Shown here: positions 13,135 through 21,181 of the stretch, piece after piece
Layout: each line of letters opens with the position of its first letter
How positions within the stretch are numbered: the stretch's first letter is position 1
From: Nitrososphaerota archaeon
Lineage (GTDB): Archaea > Thermoproteota > Nitrososphaeria > Nitrososphaerales > Nitrosopumilaceae
Assembly (NCBI GenBank): GCA_030611185.1
Contig: JAUWQG010000003.1
Location: 1 to 24,968, forward strand
Direction of reading: 5' to 3'
DNA: 24,968 nt
Notes under the pieces: generated by a model
What the model was told of the DNA's origin: nothing
Databases searched by the model: none
Seen by the model: only the letters and a program-made list of their open reading frames with translations
Made by a program: the position numbers and the translations under genes

Positions 13135-14136
13135 ATGACATCTACTGTAGTTGTTGGTGGCTTTTTCGGTGATGAAGGAAAAGGAAAAATTATTTCATAT
13201 CTTGCAATAAAAGACAATCCAAAAATCATTGTTCGTGGGGGAGCTGGTCCAAATGCGGGTCATACCATTCATGATGGCGACAAAGTCTACAAAGTCAGAA
13301 TGCTGCCAAGTGGATTTTTAAATAAAAATGCTAAGGTAATGATTGGACCGGGAGTTGTAGTTAATCCGGATGTTCTTTTAAAAGAAATTCAAGATTTTGA
13401 TGCCTCAGGAAGATCATTTGTAGACAAGTATTGTGGTATCATTGAAGAAAAACATCTCATAAGTGATTCAAAAGGAGAATTAAAAGAGAAAATTGGAAGC
13501 ACTGGTTCAGGTACCGGACCTGCAAATGCTGATAGGGCAATGAGAGTGCTAAAAATGGCAAAGGATGTAGATTCACTTTCTTCATTAATCGTTGATGTGC
13601 CTTTAGAGGTAAATTCGGCAATTGCTTCAAATGAAAATGTTCTAGTCGAAGGTACTCAAGGAACCTTCCTATCTTTATGGCATGGAACTTATCCCTTTGT
13701 AACCTCAAAAGATGTTACTGCATCAGGAATTTGTGCAGACATTGGGCTTGGGCCTAAAAATGTTGATGAGGTGATTGTTGTTTTCAAATCATATGTAACT
13801 CGTGTAGGCACAGGACCCTTGGCAAATGAATTATCTCTTGAAGATGCAAAACGTAAAGGTTGGTCTGAATTTGGAACCGTTACTGGTAGACAAAGACGTG
13901 CAGCTGATTTTGATTTTGATTTAGCTAGGCGTGCAATCATGCTCAATAGCGCTACTCAAATTTCAATTACAAAGTTAGATGTAATCTTTCCAGACTGTGC
14001 GGGAAAAACTTCCTTTGAAGAAATTTCTGATGAAGCAAAATCTTTCATAAAAAATATTGAAGACGAATTAAACACACCTGTCACAATAATTGGAACAGGC
14101 CCAGCTATCAATGATGTCATTGATAGAAGAAGTTAG
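13135..14136 (+). CDS. purA: Adenylosuccinate synthetase (archaeal short form)
   Basis: A 333-residue enzyme that joins IMP and aspartate using GTP to give adenylosuccinate, the first committed step to AMP. The N-terminal P-loop GFFGDEGKGK (catalytic Asp13) and GGAGPNAGHT (His43) are intact. GSTGSGTGPANADRAMR near 122-138, VEGTQGTFLSLWHGTYPFVTS, and TGRQRRAADFDFDLARRA in the C-terminal half form the IMP and GTP sites. Bacterial PurA is about 430 residues; archaea commonly have this shorter version of about 340 residues that lacks some insertions. It has its own promoter. The next two genes are co-directional, ending with pyrF, so the region combines purine and pyrimidine nucleotide synthesis. 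Confidence 0.96.
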   Translation: MTSTVVVGGFFGDEGKGKIISYLAIKDNPKIIVRGGAGPNAGHTIHDGDKVYKVRMLPSGFLNKNAKVMIGPGVVVNPDVLLKEIQDFDASGRSFVDKYCGIIEEKHLISDSKGELKEKIGSTGSGTGPANADRAMRVLKMAKDVDSLSSLIVDVPLEVNSAIASNENVLVEGTQGTFLSLWHGTYPFVTSKDVTASGICADIGLGPKNVDEVIVVFKSYVTRVGTGPLANELSLEDAKRKGWSEFGTVTGRQRRAADFDFDLARRAIMLNSATQISITKLDVIFPDCAGKTSFEEISDEAKSFIKNIEDELNTPVTIIGTGPAINDVIDRRS

Positions 14137-14185
14137 GCTGAAAAAATTTGGGTAAGTTTAATTTAGTATTGTGAAATAAATCATC

Positions 14186-14845
14186 GTGGATAAATTACCT
14201 CGTTACATTCAAGTTTCTTCTACATTAGAATTTTCTAGATTAGTTTGTGCTTTGGAGCGTGCCCCACGTATATCATTTCTTCATGAGCACGAAGGCAGAA
14301 AAATTTTATCTGTTCAAATGGATGTCCTAAAAGAAAAACCAATTGTGTATTATACGCCACTTGAGAATAAAGGTCATTTTCTTTGTTATGCACTAAGAGG
14401 AGAAAAAGAACAAACAGAAATTGTGAATTCTACTTCAGATGCGAGTAAACTTTACTCGCCAATTGTACGTATAAAATCACTTCCAGATACTTTGAGACCT
14501 GGAAATGGAACTCTTGATAGATACCAACCTATTGAACTTGAAGATATGGCAAGTCTTGCAAAATTAACTTGGGGTTTTGAAGAGAATCCATTCCCGTTAT
14601 TCTTATTTCCTCATAGTGATAAATGGTTAATTGGAGTCTTCATGAATTTCACTGAAGAGGGAACATCATATTTCTGCCATGTAGTTCTTGATAAAGATCC
14701 TCAAAAACCATTTTTAAAATTCTCAAATAATGATTCAGAACCATCTTTTGTTCAAAACCCATCCGAACATGGATATTCTTATGTAAAAATTATAAAATTA
14801 AAAGACACTCATCCTCTAGTAGATTATGGCCACCTTCAAAACTAG
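14186..14845 (+). CDS. Protein of unknown function upstream of pyrF
   Basis: A 219-residue soluble protein from GTG 14186, with a TATA-like AGTTTAAT at 14156-14163 (-30 to -23). It has no signal peptide, membrane segment or Cys cluster. Alternating beta-type segments (RISFLHEHEGRKILSVQMDVL, PIVYYTPL, HFLCYALRG, WLIGVFMNF, SYFCHVVLD) suggest a beta-rich fold. The C-terminal 20 nt overlap the start of pyrF in another frame, so the two are translated from one message. A regulatory or accessory role in pyrimidine synthesis is possible but not supported by any motif. I recognise no family. Confidence 0.75.
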   Translation: MDKLPRYIQVSSTLEFSRLVCALERAPRISFLHEHEGRKILSVQMDVLKEKPIVYYTPLENKGHFLCYALRGEKEQTEIVNSTSDASKLYSPIVRIKSLPDTLRPGNGTLDRYQPIELEDMASLAKLTWGFEENPFPLFLFPHSDKWLIGVFMNFTEEGTSYFCHVVLDKDPQKPFLKFSNNDSEPSFVQNPSEHGYSYVKIIKLKDTHPLVDYGHLQN

Positions 14846-15566
14846 AATTTCGAAAATATCAAAAAGTAATGGCAAAGTAATTCTTGCCAATGACTACGAT
14901 AGTTCGGTAAAAAATTTAGAATCAAAAACAATTCAAAATATTAAAATACTTCATCCGTATCTATGTGCAATCAAACTAAATTTTCATCTGTTGTTGCCAC
15001 TTGGTTCAAAACAAATTTCTAAAATTAACAAAACAGCTCACAGTTTTGGATTACAAACTATTGCGGATATAAAACTAAATGATATTGGAAACACCAATAA
15101 AGTGACAACTGAAAATTTATGGGATTTAGGATTTGATGCAGTAATTGCAAATCCCATAATGGGACTGGACAGTTTAAAAAATCTGGTAAAATTATCTCAT
15201 AAAAAGGAAAAAGGGGTGATAACACTATGTCATATGAGTGCCCCTGAGGCTAGATTGTCCTATGATATGGAAATTAAATTGGAAAAAAAGCAACAGCTTT
15301 ACCAATTATTTTTAGATTGGGCCATAAAATCCAAAGTAGATGGTATCATAGTAGGTGCAACTTTTCCCAAAATTATTTCTTATTGCAAAAAGCAAGCAGG
15401 AAAAAATTTGAGCATATATTCTCCAGGGGTAGGAACTCAAGGAGGTAATGCTAAAGAAGTAATTTCTGCAGGAACTAATTATTTGATTGTAGGTAGAAGT
15501 ATTCTAAATGCTAAAAATCCTGTTGATGTTGCAAAAGATTTCCAATCACAAAGTCTTGGTAAGTAA
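14826..15566 (+). CDS. pyrF: Orotidine 5'-phosphate decarboxylase
   Basis: A 246-residue TIM barrel that decarboxylates OMP to UMP, the last step of de novo UMP synthesis. The catalytic tetrad loop IADIKLNDIGNT is at 79-90 (Asp81, Lys83, Asp86), VIANPIMG follows, GVITLCHMS is the next strand, and YSPGVGTQGGN and LIVGRSIL form the phosphate site. The substrate strand near residues 17-24 reads KVILANDYD, in place of the more usual ALD. ATG 14826 overlaps the upstream gene by 20 nt. The 3' end overlaps the convergent NUDIX gene by 21 nt. Confidence 0.94.
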   Translation: MATFKTRISKISKSNGKVILANDYDSSVKNLESKTIQNIKILHPYLCAIKLNFHLLLPLGSKQISKINKTAHSFGLQTIADIKLNDIGNTNKVTTENLWDLGFDAVIANPIMGLDSLKNLVKLSHKKEKGVITLCHMSAPEARLSYDMEIKLEKKQQLYQLFLDWAIKSKVDGIIVGATFPKIISYCKKQAGKNLSIYSPGVGTQGGNAKEVISAGTNYLIVGRSILNAKNPVDVAKDFQSQSLGK

Positions 15567-15965
15567 GGCATATGCTTTTGACAAGACAGTTTTCGCATTA
15601 TCAAAAGTTGTTTTTTCCATCGCTGTAGTATAATCCATCCAAGTAAAATTTAGATGCTCATGAGAAATTGTAATATCTTTTGTTTTAGTTTCTCCAAGAA
15701 AAAAAACTACTTTTTTCTGAACAAGTTCTCCTTGATATTGAAAATTATATTGTATCCATTCTTCATAATTATCTAAAAATTCAACATCTGTAATTCCTGT
15801 CTCCTCTTGAGTCTCTCTTATTGCAGTTTCATGTGGTGTTTCACCTTCCTCCATCTTTCCTTTAACAAAATCCCAATGACCTGATGGATAGTGAAGCAAT
15901 AAAAATAAAATTTTATCATTTTCTTTTCTAAACAATACAACCCCTGATGATGTTTCTTCTATCAT
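15546..15965 (-). CDS. NUDIX hydrolase (Ap4A hydrolase-like)
   Basis: A 139-residue NUDIX enzyme. The box is complete at residues 36-58: G-x5-E-x7-RE-x2-EE-x-G-I (GKMEEGETPHETAIRETQEE then TGI). The N-terminal VVLFRKENDKILFLLLHYPSGHWDFVKG is typical of archaeal and eukaryotic diadenosine tetraphosphate hydrolases, so removal of Ap4A-type nucleotides is the best guess; the exact substrate is open. ATG 15965 overlaps the stop of the prenyltransferase gene (4 nt), so they form one operon. The end of the gene runs 21 nt into pyrF on the other strand, an unusually long antisense coding overlap. Confidence 0.9.
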   Translation of the reverse strand: MIEETSSGVVLFRKENDKILFLLLHYPSGHWDFVKGKMEEGETPHETAIRETQEETGITDVEFLDNYEEWIQYNFQYQGELVQKKVVFFLGETKTKDITISHEHLNFTWMDYTTAMEKTTFDNAKTVLSKAYALLTKTL

Positions 15966-16744
15966 TTTCCTATCCTTCTCTTTCTTTCTTGATAAGTTCT
16001 AATTGCTCTCATCAAATCAATTTTTCTAAATTCTGGCCAAAAAATATCCATAAACACCAATTCGCTGTAAACACTTTGCCACATTAGAAAACCACTCAAT
16101 CTTTTTTCTCCTGACGTCCTTAAAATCATATCTGGTGATGATTGAGGTAGATATGACGTATACAAGTTTGATTCTATTTCTTTTTTATCAATATCACACA
16201 CATCAAGTGTTCCATCTTTGATTTTTTCTCCAATTTTTTTCACAGCATCAACTAGTTCAAATTGTCCTCCATAAGCTAAGGCAATATTGAGAAAATGGTC
16301 ATCATATCCTTTTGTGGCATCATCTAGTCTTTGAAGAACATCTTTGATAGATTCTGGTAAAAGTTCAATTCTACCAATACCTTTGACTCTCATCTTATTT
16401 CTGTGGATTCTAGGATCCTTGTACAATTTTTCAAGTCTCAGACGAATTAATTCATAGAGATGCTCTAACTCTTCATCATTTCTGTCAAGATTTTCTGCTG
16501 AAAGGGCATACAAGGTTATTATTTTGATGTCAAGTTGTTCGCACCAATCTAATAGATTCTCTACTGCGTCTGCTCCCCTCCAATGTCCTACTTTGGTCAT
16601 TGCAAGATGTCTTTTTGCCCATCTTCTGTTTCCATCTAAAATTAGGGCAACATGATTTGGAATATCTCCTTGTTTAATGTCATTTTCAAGTTTTTTTGAA
16701 TAAATTTTGTATAGGCCAGATATTTGAAAAACGGTATCTTTTAT
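15962..16744 (-). CDS. uppS: Cis-prenyltransferase (UppS family); start likely non-canonical
   Basis: The enzyme condenses isopentenyl diphosphates in Z configuration to make the long polyprenyl lipid carrier for glycosylation. From ATG 16600 only 212 residues would be made, starting at MTKVGHWRGAD, and the essential loop would be lost. The same frame continues upstream without a stop through IPNHVALILDGNRRWAKRHL, which holds the catalytic Asp of the DGNRRWA motif, back to a TAG at 16754-16756. No ATG, GTG or TTG occurs there; candidates are ATA 16744 (IKDTVFQISG, giving 260 residues) and ATT 16753. Downstream motifs are normal: TLYALSAENLDR, ALAYGGQFEL, LRTSGEKRLSGFLMWQSVYSEL and FWPEF. It is operonic with the NUDIX gene. 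Confidence 0.85.
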   Translation of the reverse strand: MKDTVFQISGLYKIYSKKLENDIKQGDIPNHVALILDGNRRWAKRHLAMTKVGHWRGADAVENLLDWCEQLDIKIITLYALSAENLDRNDEELEHLYELIRLRLEKLYKDPRIHRNKMRVKGIGRIELLPESIKDVLQRLDDATKGYDDHFLNIALAYGGQFELVDAVKKIGEKIKDGTLDVCDIDKKEIESNLYTSYLPQSSPDMILRTSGEKRLSGFLMWQSVYSELVFMDIFWPEFRKIDLMRAIRTYQERKRRIGK

Positions 16745-16837
16745 CTTGTTAATCTAAATCACCTTGATTATTATCAAACTGTTGAAAATATCAGTGTTTT
16801 TTAAAAATAATAACTATGGGTGAAATCTTTTTCAAAT

Positions 16838-17983
16838 CTAGTCTGAAATCATTTCTTGATCTTTGTGCTTTCGGTATTTTTTGAATAAAATTGTGGCTGA
16901 AATCAAGGTAGCAGCAAGTCCGCCTAACAATGGTGGAATTAACGTAAATGAACTCTCATCATTTATCATAATATTTGTAAATTGAAATACTGTTGGGTAC
17001 AAAGCCACCAAAACAACTATTCTTAGAATATCACTAATTTGCCGTGGAATTCCACCTATCCAATTACTTAGTAGAATACCTGCAAATATTGCACCCAATC
17101 CAATCCATAAGATCGGTAATACTCCAGAAACAAATTGTCCAATAATTACCTTATTTGAAAAAACTGAAAGAATTTCAGTTTCTGATTCTAGTAAATTTTC
17201 ATCTACTGAATTTATTCCAGCTGGAACTGAGGATAACATTAGCAAAATACCTGTAACCACTGTAAAGATTCGAATAAATCCCATCGGTGTAGGTTTTGCC
17301 CAGTTCGACCAAGCTCTATCAATATCAAAAGCTCTTATCAAAAATGCTCCACCTAAAATACTAATCAACACTGCAGTGATTTCAGCAGTGTATCCTACCA
17401 CTGTGGCAATTCCACCAATTAACAATAGAATTCCTGGAACTCCCAAGAAGAATTTAGAGTATTTTGTATCATATGCCATCATTTTTAGATATTTTCCAAA
17501 AACTGCATAAGAATATTCTACACTTCTACTAACTTTCATAACTACACGTTGAACAGAAATAACTGGAAGAACATTCTGAATTACTGGAACAACACTTTCA
17601 TCATCTTCTCCATCTGATACAATGACTGCACCATTGGCAGAAAATTTTTCCAAGACTTTTTTAACTTCTTCAAGTATTTTTTCATCTGCTTGCACACCTC
17701 TACTTGCAACTCCTGCAACAGTAATTACTTCAGCTTGGTAGCCTTTGCTTATCAAATCTTCATATGTTTTAATTGCAGCAAAAATAGAATTTGAATCTGC
17801 ATCTTCTGGGTCTTCTAAGGCCAATCTTTGTGCTGCCTCAATACAGGAATCTCGTCCAATCACAGGAGTTACTATCCCTGCTTTTTCTCCTACATCATTG
17901 TCTCTATCCACACAAATTACAAGTAGTTTATTTGATGTTGATGCACTAACGTCTTTTTCTACCTTGTTGGAATTTTGAGACAT
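16838..17983 (-). CDS. DUF373 family membrane protein
   Basis: A 381-residue protein of the archaeal DUF373 family. The cytosolic N-terminal part (to about residue 150) shows the family's conserved acidic motifs: LLVICVDRDNDVGEKAG at 20-36, PVIGRDSCIEAA at 40-51, LALEDPEDADSNSIF at 54-68, ITVAGVASRG and VIVSDGEDDESV. These Asp-rich loops at strand ends look like a metal or nucleotide site. The C-terminal half has about six membrane segments (starting FFLGVPGILLLIGGIATVV near 178). The tail is basic. The family is widespread in archaea and has no established role that I know. ATG 17983 has a TATA-like GTTAAAAA on the minus strand at 18005-18012. Confidence 0.9.
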   Translation of the reverse strand: MSQNSNKVEKDVSASTSNKLLVICVDRDNDVGEKAGIVTPVIGRDSCIEAAQRLALEDPEDADSNSIFAAIKTYEDLISKGYQAEVITVAGVASRGVQADEKILEEVKKVLEKFSANGAVIVSDGEDDESVVPVIQNVLPVISVQRVVMKVSRSVEYSYAVFGKYLKMMAYDTKYSKFFLGVPGILLLIGGIATVVGYTAEITAVLISILGGAFLIRAFDIDRAWSNWAKPTPMGFIRIFTVVTGILLMLSSVPAGINSVDENLLESETEILSVFSNKVIIGQFVSGVLPILWIGLGAIFAGILLSNWIGGIPRQISDILRIVVLVALYPTVFQFTNIMINDESSFTLIPPLLGGLAATLISATILFKKYRKHKDQEMISD

Positions 17984-18054
17984 TCTTTATATTGTTACAG
18001 AATTGCTTTTTAACGATTTCCAACAAATCAAATTATTATTATTTGGTCTTGAGG

Positions 18055-18552
18055 CTACTCTGGTCTGGAATTATCTGATAATTCTATTAGGGTTTCTGAT
18101 TCAGACTTGTAGGACTGGATTTTTGCTAGTGTCTCTTCTAACTGATCTGTTTTTTCTTCTTTAACTAAATTTGCGTAAACTTTGGTTTCAGTCACATACG
18201 AATTAAAATTTCTCAAGGACTCCATATAGCTAATGTAGCTATCTTGCCATTCATTTGGAGGCTTTGATGTTACAAATTCACTTATCTGAGAAGAAATTTG
18301 TGTTGAGGTAACATCAGCAATTTGCATATATTCATCAGGCGAAATTTTTTCATCTTTTAAATTTTGAAATTCGGTAGAGATACTCTGATCTAAAATAGAG
18401 TGAATTTCTTTTACTCCATTAAGATAATTCTCATAATCTGACACTACTAATGATATTGGACTTTCTAGCGGAATTGCCCAAAAAAGAAAACTACCTCCTG
18501 TAATTGCTGCCAAAATAATAATTGTGATTACAATACCTTTTTTTGAAGCCAT
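18055..18552 (-). CDS. N-terminally anchored extracytoplasmic helical protein
   Basis: A 165-residue protein starting MASKKGIVITIIILAAITGG, a signal anchor or signal peptide (hydrophobic residues 7-27) after a basic start. The rest is polar and predicted helical (NYLNGVKEIHSILDQSI, EYMQIADVTSTQISSQISEF, LVKEEKTDQLEETLAKIQSYKSESETLIEL), probably a coiled coil outside the membrane. There is no lipobox Cys and no enzymatic motif. A TATA element (TTTATA 18577-18582) fits the ATG. It is transcribed toward DUF373 with a 71-nt gap that holds the DUF373 promoter. The function is unknown. Confidence 0.75.
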   Translation of the reverse strand: MASKKGIVITIIILAAITGGSFLFWAIPLESPISLVVSDYENYLNGVKEIHSILDQSISTEFQNLKDEKISPDEYMQIADVTSTQISSQISEFVTSKPPNEWQDSYISYMESLRNFNSYVTETKVYANLVKEEKTDQLEETLAKIQSYKSESETLIELSDNSRPE

Positions 18553-18576
18553 TTTGAGAGTTTTACAATTAGGGTG

Positions 18577-18582
18577 TTTATA
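18577..18582 (-). promoter_or_regulatory. TATA element of the anchored helical protein gene
   Basis: TTTATA on the plus strand (TATAAA on the minus strand) is 25-30 nt upstream of ATG 18552. Confidence 0.5.
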
Positions 18583-18772
18583 ACTGATAATCTTTCAAAA
18601 TTTAATATCTTATCCTCAAAAAGTAAAAAAAAGTTCAGAGTTATAGGATTCTCATCAAAAAAACAAAGATTTTTCATTTTTTATTGAAATTTTTTACAAT
18701 TTCTCTTTTTTAGGCAATCAAAAAATTTACACACATCTAGTCAGTGGTTAAATATTTTTCACAGCCTCTTCC

Positions 18773-18780
18773 TAAATAGA
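18773..18780 (+). promoter_or_regulatory. TATA box of the DUF5679 zinc-ribbon gene
   Basis: TAAATAGA is 23-30 nt before ATG 18803. A second AT-rich element at 18748-18755 (TTAAATAT) lies further up in this 250-nt gap, which is otherwise without visible features. Confidence 0.5.
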
Positions 18781-18802
18781 ACAAAGTTTGACTTTTTTTA
18801 TA

Positions 18803-18955
18803 ATGGTACAAGCATATTGTGTAAAATGCAGATCTAAAAGGGATATCAAAGATCCTCAAGAAGTTACATTGAAGAATGGACGTCCTGCTGTTAAAGGCAC
18901 TTGTCCAGAATGTGGCACTAATGTATTTCGTATTGGTGCAATGCCAAAAGAATAA
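18803..18955 (+). CDS. DUF5679-type small zinc-ribbon protein
   Basis: A 50-residue protein, MVQAYCVKCRSKRDIKDPQE and onward, with two zinc knuckles (CVKC at 6-9 and CPEC at 34-37) and a conserved middle VTLKNGRPAVKGT. The sequence matches the archaeal/actinobacterial DUF5679 type, small zinc ribbons often encoded near translation or topoisomerase genes and sometimes fused to them. Here it sits at the head of a co-directional run of translation and ribosome-biogenesis genes, 71 nt before aIF2-beta. The role is unknown; nucleic acid binding is plausible. It is easily missed because it is short. Confidence 0.88.
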   Translation: MVQAYCVKCRSKRDIKDPQEVTLKNGRPAVKGTCPECGTNVFRIGAMPKE

Positions 18956-18996
18956 TCTCAAAACAAAGTCCACACGACTTCTCTTTTTCAAAAACC

Positions 18997-19004
18997 AATA
19001 TAGG
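18997..19004 (+). promoter_or_regulatory. TATA box of the aIF2-beta operon
   Basis: AATATAGG is 23-30 nt before ATG 19027, so the aIF2-beta/DUF424 pair has its own promoter. Confidence 0.5.
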
Positions 19005-19026
19005 GTTACCACTACACTAGTTTTAC

Positions 19027-19449
19027 ATGACAAAATCAGACTATGAAAATCTGCTTAAAAGAATCCAAGATAAAATTGGTGACACTAACAAAGAATCTTC
19101 TGCCCGATTTGAATTACCAGTCGTAGATGTCATGTGGGAAGGTCAAAAAACATACCTCCGAAATTTCTCAGAATTTCCTAAAATCCTACGAAGGGATCCT
19201 GACAAAGTTTTACAATATCTTTCTAAAGAATTTGCCGTCCCAGCTGAACGTTTAGGCGATAAGGCTATGTTTGTAGGCAGGAGGGCACCTGATGATTTTA
19301 CACGTCTTTTTCAAATTTATGTCAAAGACTATCTAGAATGTCCTACTTGTAAAAGTCCAGATACAAAAATTGTTAAAGAAAATAGAATATCCTTTTTAAT
19401 TTGTGAGGCATGTGGTGCTAAGTCAACTCTAAAAGGCAAATATGCATAA
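19027..19449 (+). CDS. eif2b: Translation initiation factor aIF2 subunit beta
   Basis: A 140-residue aIF2-beta, part of the heterotrimer that brings Met-tRNAi to the small ribosomal subunit. The N-terminal helix (YENLLKRIQDKIG) binds the gamma subunit. The central domain reads KTYLRNFSEFPKILRRDPDKVLQYLSKEFAVPAERLGDKA, a strong family signature. The C-terminal zinc ribbon has Cys105, Cys108, Cys126 and Cys129 (CPTC, CEAC), ending AKSTLKGKYA. The length is normal for archaea. The TAA stop overlaps the next ATG by one base (TAATG), so the DUF424 gene is coupled to it. Confidence 0.96.
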   Translation: MTKSDYENLLKRIQDKIGDTNKESSARFELPVVDVMWEGQKTYLRNFSEFPKILRRDPDKVLQYLSKEFAVPAERLGDKAMFVGRRAPDDFTRLFQIYVKDYLECPTCKSPDTKIVKENRISFLICEACGAKSTLKGKYA

Positions 19450-19745
19450 TGCAATTTTCAGTAAAAGTTACTGATCACCAAAAAAATCTCGTGCTAAATA
19501 TTTGTGACATTGATCTTTTAGGAAAAAATATTGTTGAAGATCAATTAAACATGAATATCAGCAAGATCTATTATGGACAAAAAATTATTGAACACGAAGA
19601 AGCTAAACATCTGCTAAAAAACGCTTCAATGATCAACATGGTGGGAAAAGATACAGTTTCACTATCAATAGAATTAGGGGTCGGTTCAGAAAGTGCCATT
19701 AAATTAGTTGGCGGAATTCCTTTTCTAATTGTTTTTAAAATGTAA
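19449..19745 (+). CDS. DUF424 family protein
   Basis: A 98-residue protein matching the small archaeal DUF424 family. The family pattern is visible: CDIDLLGKNIVEDQLNMNISKIYYG (a 'D..LLGK.f.e..l...vs..fYgg' block), EEAKHLLKNASMINMVGKDTVSLSIELG, and the end KLVGGIPFLIVFK. No biochemical role is established that I know. The gene is often next to aIF2-beta and other translation genes, and here its start overlaps the aIF2-beta stop, so a role linked to translation or tRNA is a reasonable inference. No catalytic residues stand out. Confidence 0.88.
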   Translation: MQFSVKVTDHQKNLVLNICDIDLLGKNIVEDQLNMNISKIYYGQKIIEHEEAKHLLKNASMINMVGKDTVSLSIELGVGSESAIKLVGGIPFLIVFKM

Positions 19746-19805
19746 TGTCATCAATTTTAAAATATAATTTGTAATTAATCATAAATTCAAACAAAAGAAA
19801 TCCAT

Positions 19806-19813
19806 TTTATATA
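19806..19813 (+). promoter_or_regulatory. TATA box of the RIO1-KH-Top6 gene run
   Basis: TTTATATA is 20-27 nt before TTG 19833 and 17-24 nt before TTG 19830. The spacing favours the second TTG as start. The four following genes overlap each other, so this promoter may drive all of them. Confidence 0.5.
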
Positions 19814-19832
19814 GTAAAATTAAAACTAATTG

Positions 19833-20612
19833 TTGTCAGATGATATAAGCAGAAAATTAGAATCAAAGCTTGACGAAAAAATATTTTCTCAATCAAGAAA
19901 AAAACAACTCAAAGATGGTTTTAAGAAAGGCAAAGTAGTCAATGAAGTTTTAGACAAACCCACCGTTATGACACTTTACAAACTTATCACAGATCATATT
20001 ATTGCATATGTCAACGGTTCAATAAGTGCAGGAAAAGAATCCGTTGTATTTTGGGCAGTTGATGAAAAAAATGTAGACGTTGCCTTGAAAATCTATTTAG
20101 TGAGCACAGCAAATTTTAAAAAAAGAGAAGCCTATATTTTGGGAGATCCTAGATTTTTAAAATTAAAAAAAGGGACCAAAAATCTGGTTTTTCTATGGGC
20201 ACAAAAAGAATTTAAAAATCTTTCACGATGTTATGATTGTGGAATACCTGTGCCTAAACCTATTCATGTAACTCGTAATGTACTTGCCATGGAATTTGTA
20301 GGTAAAAATGGCTCCCCATGTAAGGTTTTACTGAAATCCCAAATTGATGAAAACGATTACCATCAAGCAATTTCATTACTCCAAAATCTATACACAAAGG
20401 CGAAATTAGTTCATGGTGATTTTTCAGAGTATAATATTTTCAAAACTGACACTGGATTAGTTTTATTTGATCTAGGCTCAGCAGTTGATCTTAGACATCC
20501 TAATGCTAAAGAATTTCTTAAAAGAGACATTAATAACATAACTCAATTCTTTTCTAAACGAGGAATCCCTGTTAATGATCCAACAAATGTGTTAAAGGAA
20601 ATGATATCATGA
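19833..20612 (+). CDS. rio1: RIO1-type atypical serine/threonine kinase
   Basis: A protein of about 259 residues. RIO1 is an ATPase/kinase that acts late in small-subunit maturation. Motifs (numbered from the alternative TTG 19830) are ISAGKESVVFWA at 65-76 as the P-loop equivalent, ALKIY with the ATP-contacting Lys87, LAMEFVG as hinge, LVHGDFSEYNI at 193-203 (catalytic Asp197, Asn202), and LFDLGSAVDLRHPNAKEFL from 212 with the metal-binding Asp214. The N-terminal helix region KQLKDGFKKGKVVNEVLDKPTVMTLYKL is typical of RIO1, not RIO2. The ATGA overlap with the KH gene shows translational coupling; both belong to 40S/30S maturation. Confidence 0.94.
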   Translation: MSDDISRKLESKLDEKIFSQSRKKQLKDGFKKGKVVNEVLDKPTVMTLYKLITDHIIAYVNGSISAGKESVVFWAVDEKNVDVALKIYLVSTANFKKREAYILGDPRFLKLKKGTKNLVFLWAQKEFKNLSRCYDCGIPVPKPIHVTRNVLAMEFVGKNGSPCKVLLKSQIDENDYHQAISLLQNLYTKAKLVHGDFSEYNIFKTDTGLVLFDLGSAVDLRHPNAKEFLKRDINNITQFFSKRGIPVNDPTNVLKEMIS

Positions 20613-21181
20613 TCTTTGAAAAATTAATTCGAATACCAAATGATCGAATAGCTGTATTAATCGGGAAATCTGGCAGTGTAAAATCTAAAATTGAACAAAT
20701 TTGTTATGTCACTTTAGATGTTGATGGTGACACTGGGGAAGTTTTAATAAAATCAATTGACGATGTTGAAAAAGTTGAACCATTCAAGGCTATGGAAATT
20801 GTAACTGCAATCGGTAGAGGATTCTCCCCAGAAAATGCACTGACATTGATCAACGGAGAAAATACTTTACATATTATTACTTTGACCGAATTTGGAGGAA
20901 AATCAAGTGCAAATATTGAAAGAATTAAAGGGAGACTTATTGGAGAAGGTGGTAAGGCTAGACGAAACATGGAAAATTTAAGTGGAACTCTAATCTCAAT
21001 TTACGGAAAAACTGTTTCAATAATTGGAGAGCCAAACAAACTTCGATTAGCAGTGGATGCAATTTCATCAATATCAAGTGGAAGTATGCATGGTTCTGTT
21101 TACAGCAAGTTAGAAGCAGCAAATAGACGTGGAAAACAAGAAAAAATGAAATTATGGGAAGATCAAAATGTCTTCGATTAA
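20609..21181 (+). CDS. KH-domain ribosome-biogenesis protein (Pno1/Dim2/Krr1-like)
   Basis: A 190-residue protein with two KH domains. The first (residues 6-70) has IAVLIGKSGSVKSKIEQ with the GKSG loop. The second (about 95-165) has IERIKGRLIGEGGKARRNMENLSG with GEGG, followed by ISIYGKTVSIIG. This layout is that of archaeal homologues of Pno1/Dim2 and Krr1, which bind pre-rRNA near the 3' end of small-subunit rRNA. The position next to RIO1 agrees, since Pno1/Dim2 and Rio1 act in the same late maturation step. The C-terminus is basic with NRRGKQEKMKLW. It overlaps RIO1 by 4 nt and top6B by 14 nt. Confidence 0.92.
   Translation: MIFEKLIRIPNDRIAVLIGKSGSVKSKIEQICYVTLDVDGDTGEVLIKSIDDVEKVEPFKAMEIVTAIGRGFSPENALTLINGENTLHIITLTEFGGKSSANIERIKGRLIGEGGKARRNMENLSGTLISIYGKTVSIIGEPNKLRLAVDAISSISSGSMHGSVYSKLEAANRRGKQEKMKLWEDQNVFD

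Noticed and set aside
13457..13946. Two overlapping minus-strand frames (83 and 85 residues)
   Set aside because: Antisense to purA, a full-length enzyme with all motifs; composition not protein-like.
18553..18802. Possible RNA gene in the longest gene-free gap
   Set aside because: Very AT-rich with no stable GC-rich stem visible, so a structured RNA is unlikely; only TATA-like motifs for the flanking genes can be supported.
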